A stretch of DNA of 64,000 nucleotides from Trametes villosa (taxonomy: Eukaryota; Basidiomycota; Agaricomycetes; Polyporales; Polyporaceae). This document shows, one piece after another, positions 33,984 through 46,105 of this stretch (positions are counted from its first letter, which is position 1; every line of letters starts with the position of its first letter). The stretch lies in the NCBI GenBank assembly GCA_002964805.2, contig PUDQ02000020.1, positions 248,001 to 312,000 on the forward strand, read 5' to 3'. Below the pieces are notes generated by a model. That model was given only the letters and a program-made list of their open reading frames with translations, was not told the DNA's origin and made no database searches. The translations under genes and the position numbers were made by a program.

Positions 33984-36460
33984 CTACTGCGCGAGCGTCC
34001 TGATCTTGAGGATGATCGCTGCGCGCCAAGCGGAATGAGCTGCTGCGACTCGCGGACAAGAGCAGCTACTTACACTGCGGGTCGAGGCCCTGGTGGGGGA
34101 TCTGCTCGGTGAGACCACCGCAGCCCTCCTTGTTGGTGCCCATGTAGCCGTAGCGCGGGGTGAGCTGGCGCTCGAGCAGCCAGGTGCCGAACTTCGAGCC
34201 AAGCTGCACAGATCCTTAGCAACCTACGCAGCGGAGACGAGACGTTCCAAGACTTACACCGGTCTTCTGGTTCAAGGACTCGACAACGAGCACGAAGGGG
34301 CTGGTGCCGATCTTGCGGATGGACTACACGTACTACGGTCAGCAGCGCAGCGCGACGCGGCGCAGATGTTACACACCTCCTCGTCGACCAGGTTCAGCGT
34401 GGGCTTGTTGATGAGACCAACGTTGAGGCCCTCCTTCCGGATACGGAGGACGGCGTCCCACGAACGGTAGAGCATGTCACCGTACGAGATGACCCAGCCG
34501 TCCGTGCCCTCGGCGATGACCTCGTCCTTCCCGGGCACGAACTCGTACTTGTCGTCATAGAAGCGCGACCCGTCCTCCTTCAGGATCCACGGGACCTTCG
34601 AGCGCGTGGAGAAGACGAAGCGGACGCCGCGGTCGAAGAACACGCGCTGGATCACCGCGGTCATCTGCGCGGGGTCGGCGGGGAAGTAGAGCCACGACTG
34701 GGTGTCCGCGAGGCCGTTGTCCGCGAAGAACGAGTTGATGCCGAAGTGGCACGTGTTGTCCGCCATCTCGTCGACGCCCGAGTGCGAGAAGTGGCAGAGG
34801 ACGTTGCAGAAGTTGAGGCGCGCCATGGTGATCTCGGACACGACCATCTCGAGGAAGGCGGAGAACGTCGAGAAGACACCGAACTTGTCCTTGTCGAAAC
34901 CGAAGCCGGCAGCCGCGCTGAAGTTGCCGCGCTCCATGATGCCGGACGGGACGAAGACCTCGGGGTGCTTCTGGTGGATCGCCTTCAGGCCAGTGGAGCC
35001 CTCAAGATCACCTATCCGCACAGACCGAGTGAACACCGAGAAACTTGCGTGTGCACGTTACGTACTGTCGATGACCATGACCTTCTTCGCGGCCTCCTCC
35101 TTGGAGAGCTTGTCGAGCACCAGGTTGACGGCCTCACCGAAGACAACGCGGTTAGCGCCGTTCTCCTTCGACGAACCTTCGTACAGGTAAGGCACAGCGT
35201 TGGGCTTGATGTTGTTGAGGATGTTGCCCGCCACCTCCTCGGGGTAGCCACGAGCGGCGAAGTACTTAAGAGCCGCCTTGACGGGGATGACATCGTGACC
35301 GTGGGTGGTACCCTCAATGTCAGCAACCTGAGAAGCGGGGGGCGCGTTCAGTACTTCTTTTGGATATGTAGCAGGGCAGTTCACTCACGCCGGGGGCCAT
35401 CTTACGCTTGCAGATGACTTTGCATGCTCTCAGTCATGGACACGGTCGCAGGCTACAGACGAACTCACCAGCAGCGGGGCCCTTGTAGGTAATAATCTGG
35501 CACAAACCAGCCCAGAGGGCATCGATGTCCTCGCCCTGGACAGTGATGACCTTGAGACCGTGACCCGAGAGGGTCTTCTCGAGGTCGTAACCCTTCAGGT
35601 ACTCGGAGGGGTGGCCAGCAATGGTAACATCGTTATCGTCAATGATGAGCTTGACGTTCAGGCCCTGCGCGACAGCCAGGCGGGCGGCCTCCGCATCGTT
35701 ACCTTCCTAGACGCGGGCGAAGTGTGAGTAAGACCCACGTGCGTAGGAGCATGTGAACAAACGTACCTGCTGAGAACCGTCGGAGCCAAGCAAGAACACG
35801 GTCTTATCCCGGTTGGCGAGCGCAACACCGTTAACCCACGGCCAAACGTGACCAAGGCGACCGGACGAGAACTTCACACCGGGAGTGAGGCCGAGCTCGG
35901 GGTGGCCCGGGAGCTTCGAGTTGGCCTCGCGGTAGTGGAGCAGGTGCTCAAAAGGAATGGCGCCCTCGAGCGCAGACAGGAGATACTGCGTAGCGACACG
36001 GTGTCCTACCGGCAAATGTGTCAGTCTTCCGAGATAATATATCCGCCGATTGGATGGTACAGACCTGCCTCATCGAAGAGGATAGGGACGTAGTTGTCTG
36101 AGTGGTTGAAGAGGGAGAGGAGCAGGTTGACCTCCGGAACGGTGTCGTAGGCACCACCTAGAGTGCTAAGGTTAGCGAGGGTATCGGATGTCTGTCCATG
36201 AGCAGCGCGTACCGGTATGCCCACTAACGCCGCGCGCCGCGCCTGTCGCAGTAAACAGGACGATAGCATCGCGCATTATCTGGATGTTGTTCTTCAAGGC
36301 CGACTTTTGCTCGGCCGAAAGCTGAGGCTTGGTCGGGTCGAGCGTAAGCCTGGAGTAGATTGATTGGTGCGCGTTAGCGTAGATCTCTTATCCCGACAGA
36401 CTGCACGCACTTCTGGAGCTTGCTCATGTCAATTGGGAACTTCGCGTCTGTGCCAGCCAT
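33984..36460 (-). CDS. Transketolase-like thiamine-diphosphate enzyme
   Basis: This is a member of the transketolase/dihydroxyacetone synthase superfamily, which moves two-carbon units between sugar phosphates using thiamine diphosphate. The ATG at 36460 starts MAGTDAKFPIDMSKLQK. About nine exons give roughly 640 residues. Visible features: SGHTG-GAYDTVPE (an altered form of the usual GHPGAP loop, near 36210), GSDGSQQEGND (the diphosphate-binding GDG...N motif, near 35785), and the pyrimidine-binding domain with SDLEGSTGLKAIHQKHPEVF, then ERGNFSAAAGFGFD (near 34930). A final exon codes for SIILKIRTLAQ and ends at 33984. It keeps all three domains, but several consensus loops differ from classical transketolase, so substrate preference is open. 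Cytosolic by lack of targeting signals. Confidence 0.88.
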
Positions 36461-38048
36461 TTTGGACGATATACAAGAGGAGGGAGGAGGAGGAGGTCGT
36501 GAAGGTGATGGTCGAGGAGATAAACCGCGCAGGCGCGCGTCCTCTGACGTCTTTCTCAGGCGCGACAATATTCGGCCCGGTCCCACCGCGCCCCGCGAGA
36601 AGGTTTAGCGAGCCCCCAGCCAATCCCGAGCCGCACGCACGGCCGGCCTCCTTGAATCCGACTCCCGACCCACTCTCTTCGACCACGACGACGAACGGGT
36701 GTTCGCTGTTAGCACAATTGTCGTGCTCGTCTCTGTGGACACGGTGGTTTAGCCTTCATCTAACTCGAGCGGAAAAACTACTGGAATTCCTACTGCACAC
36801 CAACTACGAGGCTTTGACAGTACTATCTGCCTGAGGAATTCAAAGCCAAACGATCTGTGAGCCTCATGAACGGTGAGTATTCCTTCACAGTATACTCACG
36901 TTCACATCAGAGTAGGCACACGAACTGCGCATTGATGCAGATAGGCAACAATAAGGATTGCGCCTGCTTCTCGCGCGACCTCGAATGACAAGCTTTCGTG
37001 CGGTGGCCGCATGAAGCAGGCCCTGTAGGAGGCACTGCTCATATCCTGTACGTTCCCAGGAATTAGGCCTTCCCGCTGAATAGTGTTGTCTCTTGTCGTC
37101 GGTGTGTATAGAAACACGCTTCAAATGGCTGCATCATCGTGCCATGTCCCTGAGGCTTCGACTGCAGTCCGTACGATCCTCCTCATACCTCCCAAGGCTG
37201 ACGCTCATGCAAGTCATCCAGAGCTGCGCATCCAGGTCTCACTCAAGCTCGCCGAACAAAGGAAAACCCTGGCTACTGCCTAGAAAACTAAGAGCGGCCC
37301 AGGCTCCGATGCACATCACATCTATCTCCGGTACAATCGCAGTTCAGCAGACGTTTAGCCGTAATCCCGTGCGCGTCTCGTCAAAGCACGACTGTGTACA
37401 AGATAAGCCAGGCATGCGCAGATCGTTCCCGCCAGAAGAGGATTGCACAAGGCCGCGGTATCAGGGCACCGGATACCGAGCTCGATTCCGACGAGGATCG
37501 GCAACAAGCAGCGCCTTCAGCGGTGCCATGTGCCTTGTGTTGTGGGTTCTATCCACGAACTCCCCCGGTTGTCACGCAAAATAACTCGTCTCGCACATAG
37601 GCGAGGCTTCGCGTCCGGACACCTGATACTCATAAGCGGGATTCCATGAGCAGGCTGTGCGGCAAAAGCACTGATATTCAAATGATCTACGTGCGGGCCA
37701 CCTTCGCGGCGCTTGAAACCCGTTCAGCGGGTGCTTTCGAGAAGTTGCGAAGTCAGCCTGCCATGAAGATACGTACGTCGCGGCCACGTCCTCCGACAGC
37801 TGCTGGACCCATACCTCTCGGCGATGTATGGGTGCCGTGTAGGAAGGCCATTCTCGTAATCGCCGTTTGGCATCCGGTGTGGTTCGCGGCCCCTGCTGCG
37901 TACCATTTTCCAAATCCAGAGCAGAGTAGGTGCAACCAGTTCGCGCACTGCGCAGAACAAGACGAAGATATCGGTTCGGTGGGCTGTATAAAAGGAGTGG
38001 CGGTAAGGCGACCACCTACCATCACTACAACATCCTCATCCCCTCGAA
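36461..38048. other. Long divergent promoter region
   Basis: This 1.6-kb stretch lies between divergent genes. Short open frames are present but none has codon structure, splicing or similarity that convinces me. It must include the promoters of the transketolase-like and alcohol dehydrogenase genes. Confidence 0.5.
37987..37993 (+). promoter_or_regulatory. TATA box of the alcohol dehydrogenase gene
   Basis: TATAAAA lies 62 bp before the ATG at 38049, in good sequence context (GTATAAAAGG). Confidence 0.7.
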
Positions 38049-39352
38049 ATGACCCTCTTTCTCGGAGCGCACCCTGATTCCTACACCGCGTTTGCCTTCA
38101 CGGAGGCTGGCAGCGGAAAGCTAACCAAGATTACCGTCCCCTGGAAGGACCCCCAAGACGGCGAAGTCGTCGTCAAGGTCCTTGCCTGCGGCGTGTGCGG
38201 AAGGTGCGCCGTCGTTGCTCACAGTCTATCCGATACTTGAAGCTGACCGGTATTCGAACAGCGATGCAGTCATCCCCGATGGGTTGTATCCCACTGCCTT
38301 CCCTCGCATTCCCGGCCACGAGATCGTCGGCGAGGTCGTTGCTATCCCGCCTACCGAGAAGCTGTGGAAGCTTGGCCAGCGCGTAGGCGGCGGCTGGCAT
38401 GGCGGCCATTGCCACACCTGCCCTCGCTGCCGCACGGGAGACTTCATCACCTGCGCGCATGAAGATATCAACGGTATGCTCTCCGTTATACCACGCATCC
38501 CCACTCCTTACACCCGCGGCAGGCGTCTTCAGGGATGGAGGGTACGCTGAGTACGCCACCCTCAGAAGCGAAGCCGTTATCACCATTCCCAACGGTCTCG
38601 ATTCGGTCCAAGCGGCCCCTCTCCTGTGCGCTGGGATAACTGTATACAGTAGGTTTCCGAGCACCCAGTCTTTTTACGCGTGCTGATAAGCCCTTAGACG
38701 CCTTGCGCCACATGAACGTCACCCCGCCGGACTACGTCGCCGTGCAGGGCATCGGGTATGTCGCACGCATCGTATACTCAAGGACCTCCTCTAAAGTCGC
38801 CCTATCTTCAGCGGACTCGGCCATCTCGCTCTTCAAGTTGCCAACGCGATGGGCTTCCGCGCCGTCGCGCTCTCTTCGGGCTCCTCCAAAGAGGCTCTGG
38901 CGCGCGAACTCGGAGCGTCGGAGTATATCGACGGCTCGAAGGTCAACCAAGCGGAGGCCCTCCGGGCTCTCGGCGGTGCCAAAGTCATCATGTGCACGGC
39001 GCCCAACCCCGAGGCCATGCAGAGCCTTCTCTCCGGGCTCGCTGTCGACGGCACTCTGCTCTTCATTGCCCTGGAGACCAAGCCCATCCCGATCTCTCCT
39101 GGTGAGTCGCCGTTCGTCGATGCCTGCCTGCATATATGCTGATTGATCATGTTAGTCTCTCTCATTGGCGGCCGATTTTCTATCAGGGGCTGGCCTTCGG
39201 GTCATGCCGTTGACACGGAGGCTTGTCTCGAGTTTGCTAAGGCCCACAACATCAAGAGTTTGGTGGAGGTCTTCCCTCTCGAGGACGCCCAGAAAGCGTA
39301 CGACCACCGCTCGTCCGCACGTTTCCGGGCAGTGGTTGTTCCCGGCCTCTAG
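38049..39352 (+). CDS. Zinc-dependent alcohol dehydrogenase (MDR family)
   Basis: This is a medium-chain dehydrogenase/reductase that oxidises alcohols or reduces aldehydes with NAD(P). Exon 1 (38049-38203) splices to an exon starting at CGATGCAG, restoring ACGVCGSD with the catalytic-zinc Cys. PGHEIVGEV supplies His and Glu. Structural zinc ligands are in GHCHTCPRCRTGDFITC (near 38404). The cofactor loop GIG-GLGHLALQVA is split by an intron at 38756. After the second strand the sequence reads ALSSGSSK with no acidic residue, which favours NADP over NAD. The last exon ends RFRAVVVPGL at TAG 39350-39352. About 345 residues, cytosolic. Exact alcohol unknown. Confidence 0.93.
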
Positions 39353-40375
39353 GGATATATCTCCGTGTACATAACCAGCGCCCATCCCCTCTCATTCATC
39401 TAGAATTAACTCGATGCGTTTAGACGAGACATTAATCGCCCGAGAAAGTAGTAGGCCGCCGCAGTAAAGCTCGATTATGCGGCCGCCGCAGGGAATGGCT
39501 ACCCATCCTGACGAGAAGCTGAACGTTGTCTGCGCACAGGGGTCCGGGCCCCGTGGCCGCTTCGACGTCCCACTGGACCGACCTTCGTACTACACAACCT
39601 GCCTATTTTGGCCTCGGGTGCCGGTGCTGCGCACAGCATTATACCCAGCGTGAACCGTTCGCCGGGCTCACCGTTTCCCCTCATCCACCTTCTGATACCA
39701 CGCACCAGCTGCCGTCCCTCATGACTATCATGCTATCGAGTCCAACGGTGTCCGCCGGATTAGAGTGTGGTGAATGGGAGGATCCGTCCAGAAGGGGCTC
39801 CCCGGTGTCCAGCTGACCCGGCGCATTCGTCACGTCTCACGCTGTGTCGTCGGCCTCCCCTCTGCTGGTCTGGGAGAATGTCTCCATTCGCGGCATATAC
39901 CATATCTCTTTCGCCGCCGCGCTCCCCCTTGCGCGAAGATCCTGCAGTCTGGATGCCCTCCTGGCGGCGGCCAGCGTCGGCAAGGGATAAGCACGTCCGC
40001 GACGGAGGAGGCCATCATGGTTCTTGTGCTCGAACCGAAGGCTATAAATTCAGCAGCGAGCTCGCGCCGCGCGATGCTCTCTCCTCATGAGAAGAACTCT
40101 CCAGGAAGAGCGAGCGGCTCGGGCCCCGGGGTGGCTGTCCGAGACGCCCGCCCTGTCGAGTTGGTCAGAACTCGGGCTGGCTTCAGTGCGGTCGGCGGCG
40201 CTCAGTGGTTGACGTTAGCCTTGCTTAAAGTGTTTATGCAGACACCAGGAGACCATGCCCAAACGCACGGCGTTGGAAGGGATATAAGGCGTGATGTGTG
40301 GGGTGATAGCATCTCACCGCACACCCCTGTCCCCCTCTCAGTTGTGCAGACGTCGAGAAATCACTCTCTTTCACC
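39353..40375. other. Intergenic, promoter of homogentisate dioxygenase
   Basis: No gene seen. TATAAG at 40283-40288, about 90 bp before the next ATG, is a plausible TATA element. Confidence 0.45.
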
Positions 40376-42559
40376 ATGGTACACCTTTAAACTACCTGCC
40401 AACTGCTAGCGCTTGCTAATAAACCCAATATAGTCGACCTTCGGTGCGAGCGCCCAGAGCGTGTATTCCATCAAGCCCCAGGAGAACGACCCCTACCAGT
40501 ACCAGGCGGGGTTCGGGAACCGCTTCGCGTCAGAAGCAATGTGAGTGGAATAAGGTCCGCCTGTCACTGCGCGAAGAACACGTGTTGACCATCCTCACCA
40601 GTCCGGGAACGCTCCCGGTTGCACAGAACAACCCGCAGAAGGCGAAGTATGATCTCTACACCGAAAGCGTAGGTTCAGTGAGCCTTCACGACTAACACAT
40701 GGCGGCTGACGTTTTCTCTGCAGATCAACGGCACGCCTTTCGCCACGCCTCGAAGGGAGAATCAGTCTTGGTTCGTACGCGTTCATCTTGGAATGTTCAT
40801 TTATCTCACTCTACTCTGCCACATGGTAGTTGGGTATATCGCATCCGCCCCTCCGTCGCACATCAAGGGTTCGTACGACTCGAGCAGAATCCCGACGTAG
40901 GCCCATCATCATAACTATATCACTCACATACTCACTATCCTGGGCAGTTGGAATCGTGCTTCCTCCCGCTCAACCCGAGAATCCACACCAGCCCTACCCA
41001 GCTCGCCTGGTATCCGTTCGACATCCCCTCGAAAGAGTTCGACGTCGACTTCGTCTCGGGCTTGAAGACGATTGCGGGTAATGGCGACCCCACGCTCCGC
41101 GAGGGCCTCGCGACGCACATTTACGCCGCGAGCCGGTCGATGGGCAACCGCGCGTTCTGCAATGCCGACGGCGACTTTCTCATCCTACCCCAGCAGGGGC
41201 GCCTGGATATTCAGACCGAGTTCGGGAGGTGAGTGTCACATGCCGAGCGGCTTATACCTGTGCTGTGCTCACTGGTTTTGCAGGCTGATGGTGCGGCCGG
41301 GCGAGCTGGTCGTCATCCAGCGGGGTATCAAGTTCAAGGTCGTACTCCCTGACGGCCCCTCTCGTGGATGCAAGTGTACACAATCCGCAGCGCTTGGCCC
41401 ATGCTCACCTTTGTCTAGACATCCTCGAAATCTTCGGCTCGCACTTCGAACTTCCGGAGCTCGGGCCACTCGGTACGCACGGCCTCGCCAACGTCCGAGA
41501 CTTCGAGAGCCCCGTCGCGAGCTTCGACATCGACCAGTCGCCTTGGGAGAGTACGTCGCAGCCCATATACATATGCCTCCACGCGATGCTGACTGCTCAG
41601 CACAGTCATCTATAAGGTCGGCGGCCAGCTGTTTGCCTGCCGCCAAGAGCATACTCCCTTCGACGTCGTCGCCTGGTGGGGCAAGTAAGCACTCCGCGTC
41701 CCTTGGGCACTATCGAGAATAGGGTCGCAGGAGCTGACGCCACCGTCGCAGCTACGTGCCGTACAAGTACGCGCTCGAGAAGTTCGCGCACGTCGGGAGC
41801 ATCAACAAGGACCACATGGACCCCTCCGTCTTCTGCGTGCTCACCGCGCGCTCGAAGACGCCCGGCGCGCCGCTCGCGGACTTCCTCATCTTCAGCGGCC
41901 GCTGGGACGTCGCCGACGGCACCTTCCGCCCGCCCGTACGTCCCCTCTTGCTAGTATCGCTCCGTGAGGTGCATTGGGCGCGTATACTGATTGCGCTGTG
42001 GGGTGCTAGTACTACCACCGGAACTGCGCGACGGAGATGATGGGGCTCATCTATGGGGGCTATGGCGGCCGGAGCGACGAGTTCGCGCCGGGCGGCTTCA
42101 GTTATGAGAATGGGTTCTGCCCGCATGGAGGTGAGTGCTCATCCTACCATTCCACGTGCCCCTCCTAAGATATGGTTGGGCCAGTCTCCTACGACGAGTT
42201 CAAGAAAGCGACCGAGGCCGAGCTCGGGCCTATGCGCGTCCACGACGGCACGCTCGGTACGTAATCGCCTTCCCTCGCCCCGACGCCAAATATGCTGACA
42301 AGGGATCGCCCTCTAGCGTTCATGTTCGAGACGAGCATGCAAGTCACCCTCACGGACTACGCGATCAAGCGTTCCGGGAAGCTCCACGGTAAGTCTCAAT
42401 GAAGCACATCGCGCGTCTTGCTTCCGGCTCACGCAGGAGCGTGCAGAGCACGAGCCGGCGATGTGGGACAACCTGAAGGGTCAGTTCGTGAACCACCTGG
42501 ACGAGATCAACGCGGATTTGAAGGCGGCGGGACTGCCCCCGCTTGGGACGAAAGCTTAG
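40376..42559 (+). CDS. hmgA: Homogentisate 1,2-dioxygenase
   Basis: This enzyme opens the ring of homogentisate to maleylacetoacetate, the key step of phenylalanine and tyrosine breakdown; non-haem Fe(II) enzyme, cytosolic. The first coding exon appears to be the ATG alone (40376-40378), followed by a 53-bp intron and [16 protein letters not shown]. Family landmarks follow in order: [10 protein letters not shown] (near 40508), [11 protein letters not shown] (near 40843), the long exon with [39 protein letters not shown], and the iron site [18 protein letters not shown] (near 42010) with the second His in FCPHG (near 42118). It ends GLPPLGTKA at TAG 42557-42559. About 12 exons. No other tyrosine-pathway gene is adjacent. 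Confidence 0.95.
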
Positions 42560-42809
42560 GGCTCGTTCTCGTTCTACGAGGTAACAGGGAACAGGTCAAG
42601 GATGTCGCTATTCGTGTTTGTACTTGTACGCCGTGTAACAGTATGTTTCTGTCGTTTGGTGTGAATATATATTGCTTTCGGGAAGAAACAGCACTGGCTA
42701 TAGCCGACTCGCGTTCCCTGCAATAATGTTACACAGCATCTAGCACGATAATTTACAAAGCAATCCGACGGAATAAGTTACGACTTGAAACGTGCAGTCC
42801 GCCCACCCA

Positions 42810-44121
42810 TCACCGCAATTGCTCAAACACCACCAACTTCTCCATCCCCTGCGCTGCAAACGCCGCCCTCACCCTCCGCTCCATATCGAGCAAGTCCACG
42901 CGCCCACCCGCGCCCACCGTCCCCGCGCGCGTATCCACATACACGACTGGCGCAAGCTCCCCTCCCCCGCTTCCTCGCTCCCGCACGCCCACGCGCACCT
43001 CCGCTAGCTTGCTTCTAGCCCCGGAAGCAAACCGCGCGACGGCCTGGGCGATCTCCAGCCAGGGAATCTCGTGCGCGTTGTCGAACCCGCCGCACTTGAC
43101 GGCGAACGCGAGCGTGCGCAGCGCGGACGCGGCGAGCTCGCCGAGCAGGCCGAGGGTGTACGGCACCGCGGAGAGGCGCGCGGTGTGGATGTCGAGCGTG
43201 AGCGTGGTGAGTGCGGGGAGCGGGGCGAAGGACGGGAAGGTCCAGTCCGCGCCATGCGGGAAATCTGTGCGGAATGAGAGTGAATGTGAGTCGGGGAGGG
43301 TGAAGGGCGCGTAAGGGCGCAGAGTGCTCACCGGAAGCTGACATCGAGTCTCCGAGCCCGATGCGGAAGTTCTGCAGGGCGGGCGCGAACGCACCCAAAA
43401 CTGCGGCGAGCGTACGGAGCGCTGCCGGCGACACGCGCGTACACGAGAGCGTGTGCACGGAGTGGTGGAGGTCCTGGGCGACGAGCCACGTGAGGACCTT
43501 GAAGTTGTCGCAGCTGCTCGTGAGCTCGACGACCTCCACCTGCGGGCGCGCGGTGCCCAGCACTGGGGGTGGAGCAACCGCACACGGGTTCGTCTCCCAC
43601 TCCTGCGTGAACGCGATGGTGAGGCGCTTGAGCGACGCGTAGGACAGGAACACCTCCGCGAAGACGTCGAACGTTGTGAGGGCACATGCCCAGAGTGTGA
43701 GGTGGGTAACCCCGCGCAGGCCAGTGAAGAAGCTGCGCGCGAGGTCGGCATCAATGGTCAGCAGCGCGAGTTCGAGCTTGGTGAGATGCGTGAGACGCGC
43801 AGGTATCCACGCGGGCACGGCGCGGAGCCAGGCGTCGAGCGTCGCGCCGTGCAAACGGTCCATGGAGAAGATGCCGAACGCGCCCTCAATTTCGAGCGTC
43901 CCGACATGGTCGGCGAGCAATGGGTTGGACGCGAGCAGGCTGGAGAACGCGTAGCAGTTAGACCAGTCGAGGTAGACGGACTCAAAGAGGTGATGCTGGG
44001 CGCGGGGAGCCCAACCACGGCTGGTGAGAGCGCAGCTGCGGAGTGCCTGTTTGTCGTCGCGCAGCTGGTCCAGAATGTAGTCGCACAGTTCGGGAGGAAG
44101 AATCGGGGTAGACTCTCCCAT
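42810..44121 (-). CDS. F-box-like domain protein
   Basis: The ATG at 44121 begins with an F-box: LPPELCDYILDQL...LRSCALTSRGWAPRAQHHLF (residues about 9-46). This binds Skp1 in SCF ubiquitin ligases. The remainder (about 380 residues) resembles the irregular leucine-rich body of fungal F-box proteins and has no recognisable partner domain. Two exons; the intron (donor GTGAGCACTC near 43335, acceptor before DFPHGADW) joins them in frame. It ends LVVFEQLR at 42810. Such proteins are strongly expanded in Agaricomycetes and often lack known targets. TATAAG on the minus strand lies about 88 bp upstream. The target is unknown. Confidence 0.82.
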
Positions 44122-44802
44122 GTCTGTGCACGGTCGGGTGCCGGAGCAGTGTGCCTGTGGGACGCAACCAACCCTAGATGAGGGCGGCGAAAGCGGGGGG
44201 CCGAGTACTTATATCGCTGCGCCCGGTAGGTCAAGCGCAGTCTGAGCTAGTCCTGAGGGGGGGTAGATGTACTTGGTTGGTGAAAGCTCGGTGGGAACGA
44301 GCGGGATGCTGTACTCACCGGTCTTGGCTCACGGGCTTAGGTTAGACAGCCAGACAATCACCGTGTCTTCCAGACCGCCGCTCTGCGAGGGGTGAGCTCG
44401 AGGGTGTCGTGCTGCGGAGAGCGTGGTGGTGGTCGGGAGGGAAGGAGGGTGGGAGGAAGATGGGTTGGGATGATGGGGAGTTGGCTGGGGCGGTGAGGCC
44501 GACTTTGTCGACTTCCCCGCCCTTGCCGCCGCGCGACCTGATCGGCCCGACAGCGCGGGACGATCACGACGTGACGCGCCTTAATGAGCTGTGACACCTC
44601 GCGTCAGCGCCCGTCCCTGGCGTGGCACGCGTCCTGGATGCGCCCTGACCGGCCTGACCAGGGGTGCATATAAACGTAGTACGCAGATACGAACGCCCGG
44701 AGGAATAAAACCCTACTGAGTATTCATCGATCATCCGTGACATGTCCATGCACATACTATTTCGGTGCGCGGTTCTGCGAACGAGTGCCCAGTAACTATA
44801 TG
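44122..44802. other. Intergenic, F-box promoter and hydrolase 3' flank
   Basis: No gene supported. It includes the F-box gene promoter and the end of the first alpha/beta hydrolase. Confidence 0.45.
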
Positions 44803-46105
44803 TCACTCCACTACCTCCTCGTTTCCGACCAGCGCCCGCAGGGCCAGTTCGGGCTGGTCCCATTGCACCTGTCCGAGAGTTTCGATTGAGTTCATGGACC
44901 GGTACAATCCTAGCGAGTACTCACGAAGTGGTTTGCGCCGTTGATCATCACAAAGCGCACGTCACGCATGGGCTCGCCCTTCGCCTTTGCCTCTTCCAAC
45001 TCCTCCTTCAAGCAAAACATCGAGTAGAGCGTGTCGCAAACAGACCGGCCACACGTCACATTCCGCACCTCCACATTCCGCCAAGCACCTCGGCCATCCC
45101 CCTCGTCCTGGGGCAACGCCAGCGCGGCCTTCCGCAACGCCGTCCACAGCCCGAGCTCGATGCCCGCGTCTAGCAACAGCGCGTCCGAGCCTCCCGGCTC
45201 CCCAGGAGGGAGGGACAGCACACCCGCGACCTCCTCCGCGGTGAGCGTCGACAACGTCGGGGGTGGCTCGGGCAGGTACGTCTTCACTGCGAGCGTGTCG
45301 CGCGTAGGCCCGTGCCCGTAGTACCCGCTCGCCCAGTCCGCGAAGACGTCTGTGCGTTCCTCGGGCGCGAGGTCCATGTCGAAGAGCGGGTTGTAGACGC
45401 CTGTCTCGGGCGTAGGATAGCCCATGTTGCGGTGTGGTGCGTCTGCGTATACAATAGGCAACGTCATCCTCAGTTTGCTGTCGATCATGAACGCGGCGAG
45501 AAGAGGACGTACCAAGAAAGACGACGCGCAGCATGTAATCGGCCATGTCGAAGCCCTTGCTGGAGAAGGAGCCCGCGTGCGCGAGCAACGCCGTCATCCA
45601 AACTGTACCCATAGACCACCCCGCGACGACAATCCCGCCCTTGTGTTTTTCACGATCCGCCACGGGGACCTTCCCGCTGTTGACTAGTCCTTCCAGGAGC
45701 TCGTACAGCTGCTGTGCTTGATCCTTCATAAATTTTTGCACGTTTTCCTTGGCAGCGGCGATGGCATTGGTGTTTGCCGTCGGTTCGAGGGGTGGCGACG
45801 GGAGGAGCGCGCGCTCTGCATCTGTGAGGGGAGCGCTGCCGGGGTAGTCGCGGCGGTTCACGAGGATGATGCGCGCGTTGTATGCGTTTCCTAACGGAAC
45901 GAGCTTCCTGAAGATCCCTACAGTGCTATAAGGGACAGTTCAGAATACGTAGGGGCCGCCGTGACTACTCACCACTGTGGTACGCATATCCGTGCACAAT
46001 GACGACCGTCGTGTAGTCCGTGCTGCCAGGCGGGATGCCAGAGTCTTCGAGGATGTGCAAAGGACTAGGCCGCGAGGGAAGAAGTCGTGAAAGGATGAAA
46101 CCCAT
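44803..46105 (-). CDS. Alpha/beta hydrolase, copy 1
   Basis: This is an alpha/beta-hydrolase fold enzyme (esterase or lipase-like). The ATG at 46105 starts MGFILSRLLPSRPSPLHILEDSG. VIVHGYAYHSG supplies the oxyanion hole, AGWSMGTVW the nucleophile Ser (GxSxG), and NHF-VQWDQPELALRAL the catalytic His in the last exon after an intron at 44927. It ends NEEVVE at TGA 44803-44805. No signal peptide is seen, so probably cytosolic. A second, clearly related gene follows at 47534-48807, so this pair arose by tandem duplication. Substrate unknown. Confidence 0.88.

Noticed and set aside
36461..38048. Coding exons between the transketolase-like and alcohol dehydrogenase genes
   Set aside because: Open frames on both strands are short, overlap each other, and show no splice-linked continuation or motif.
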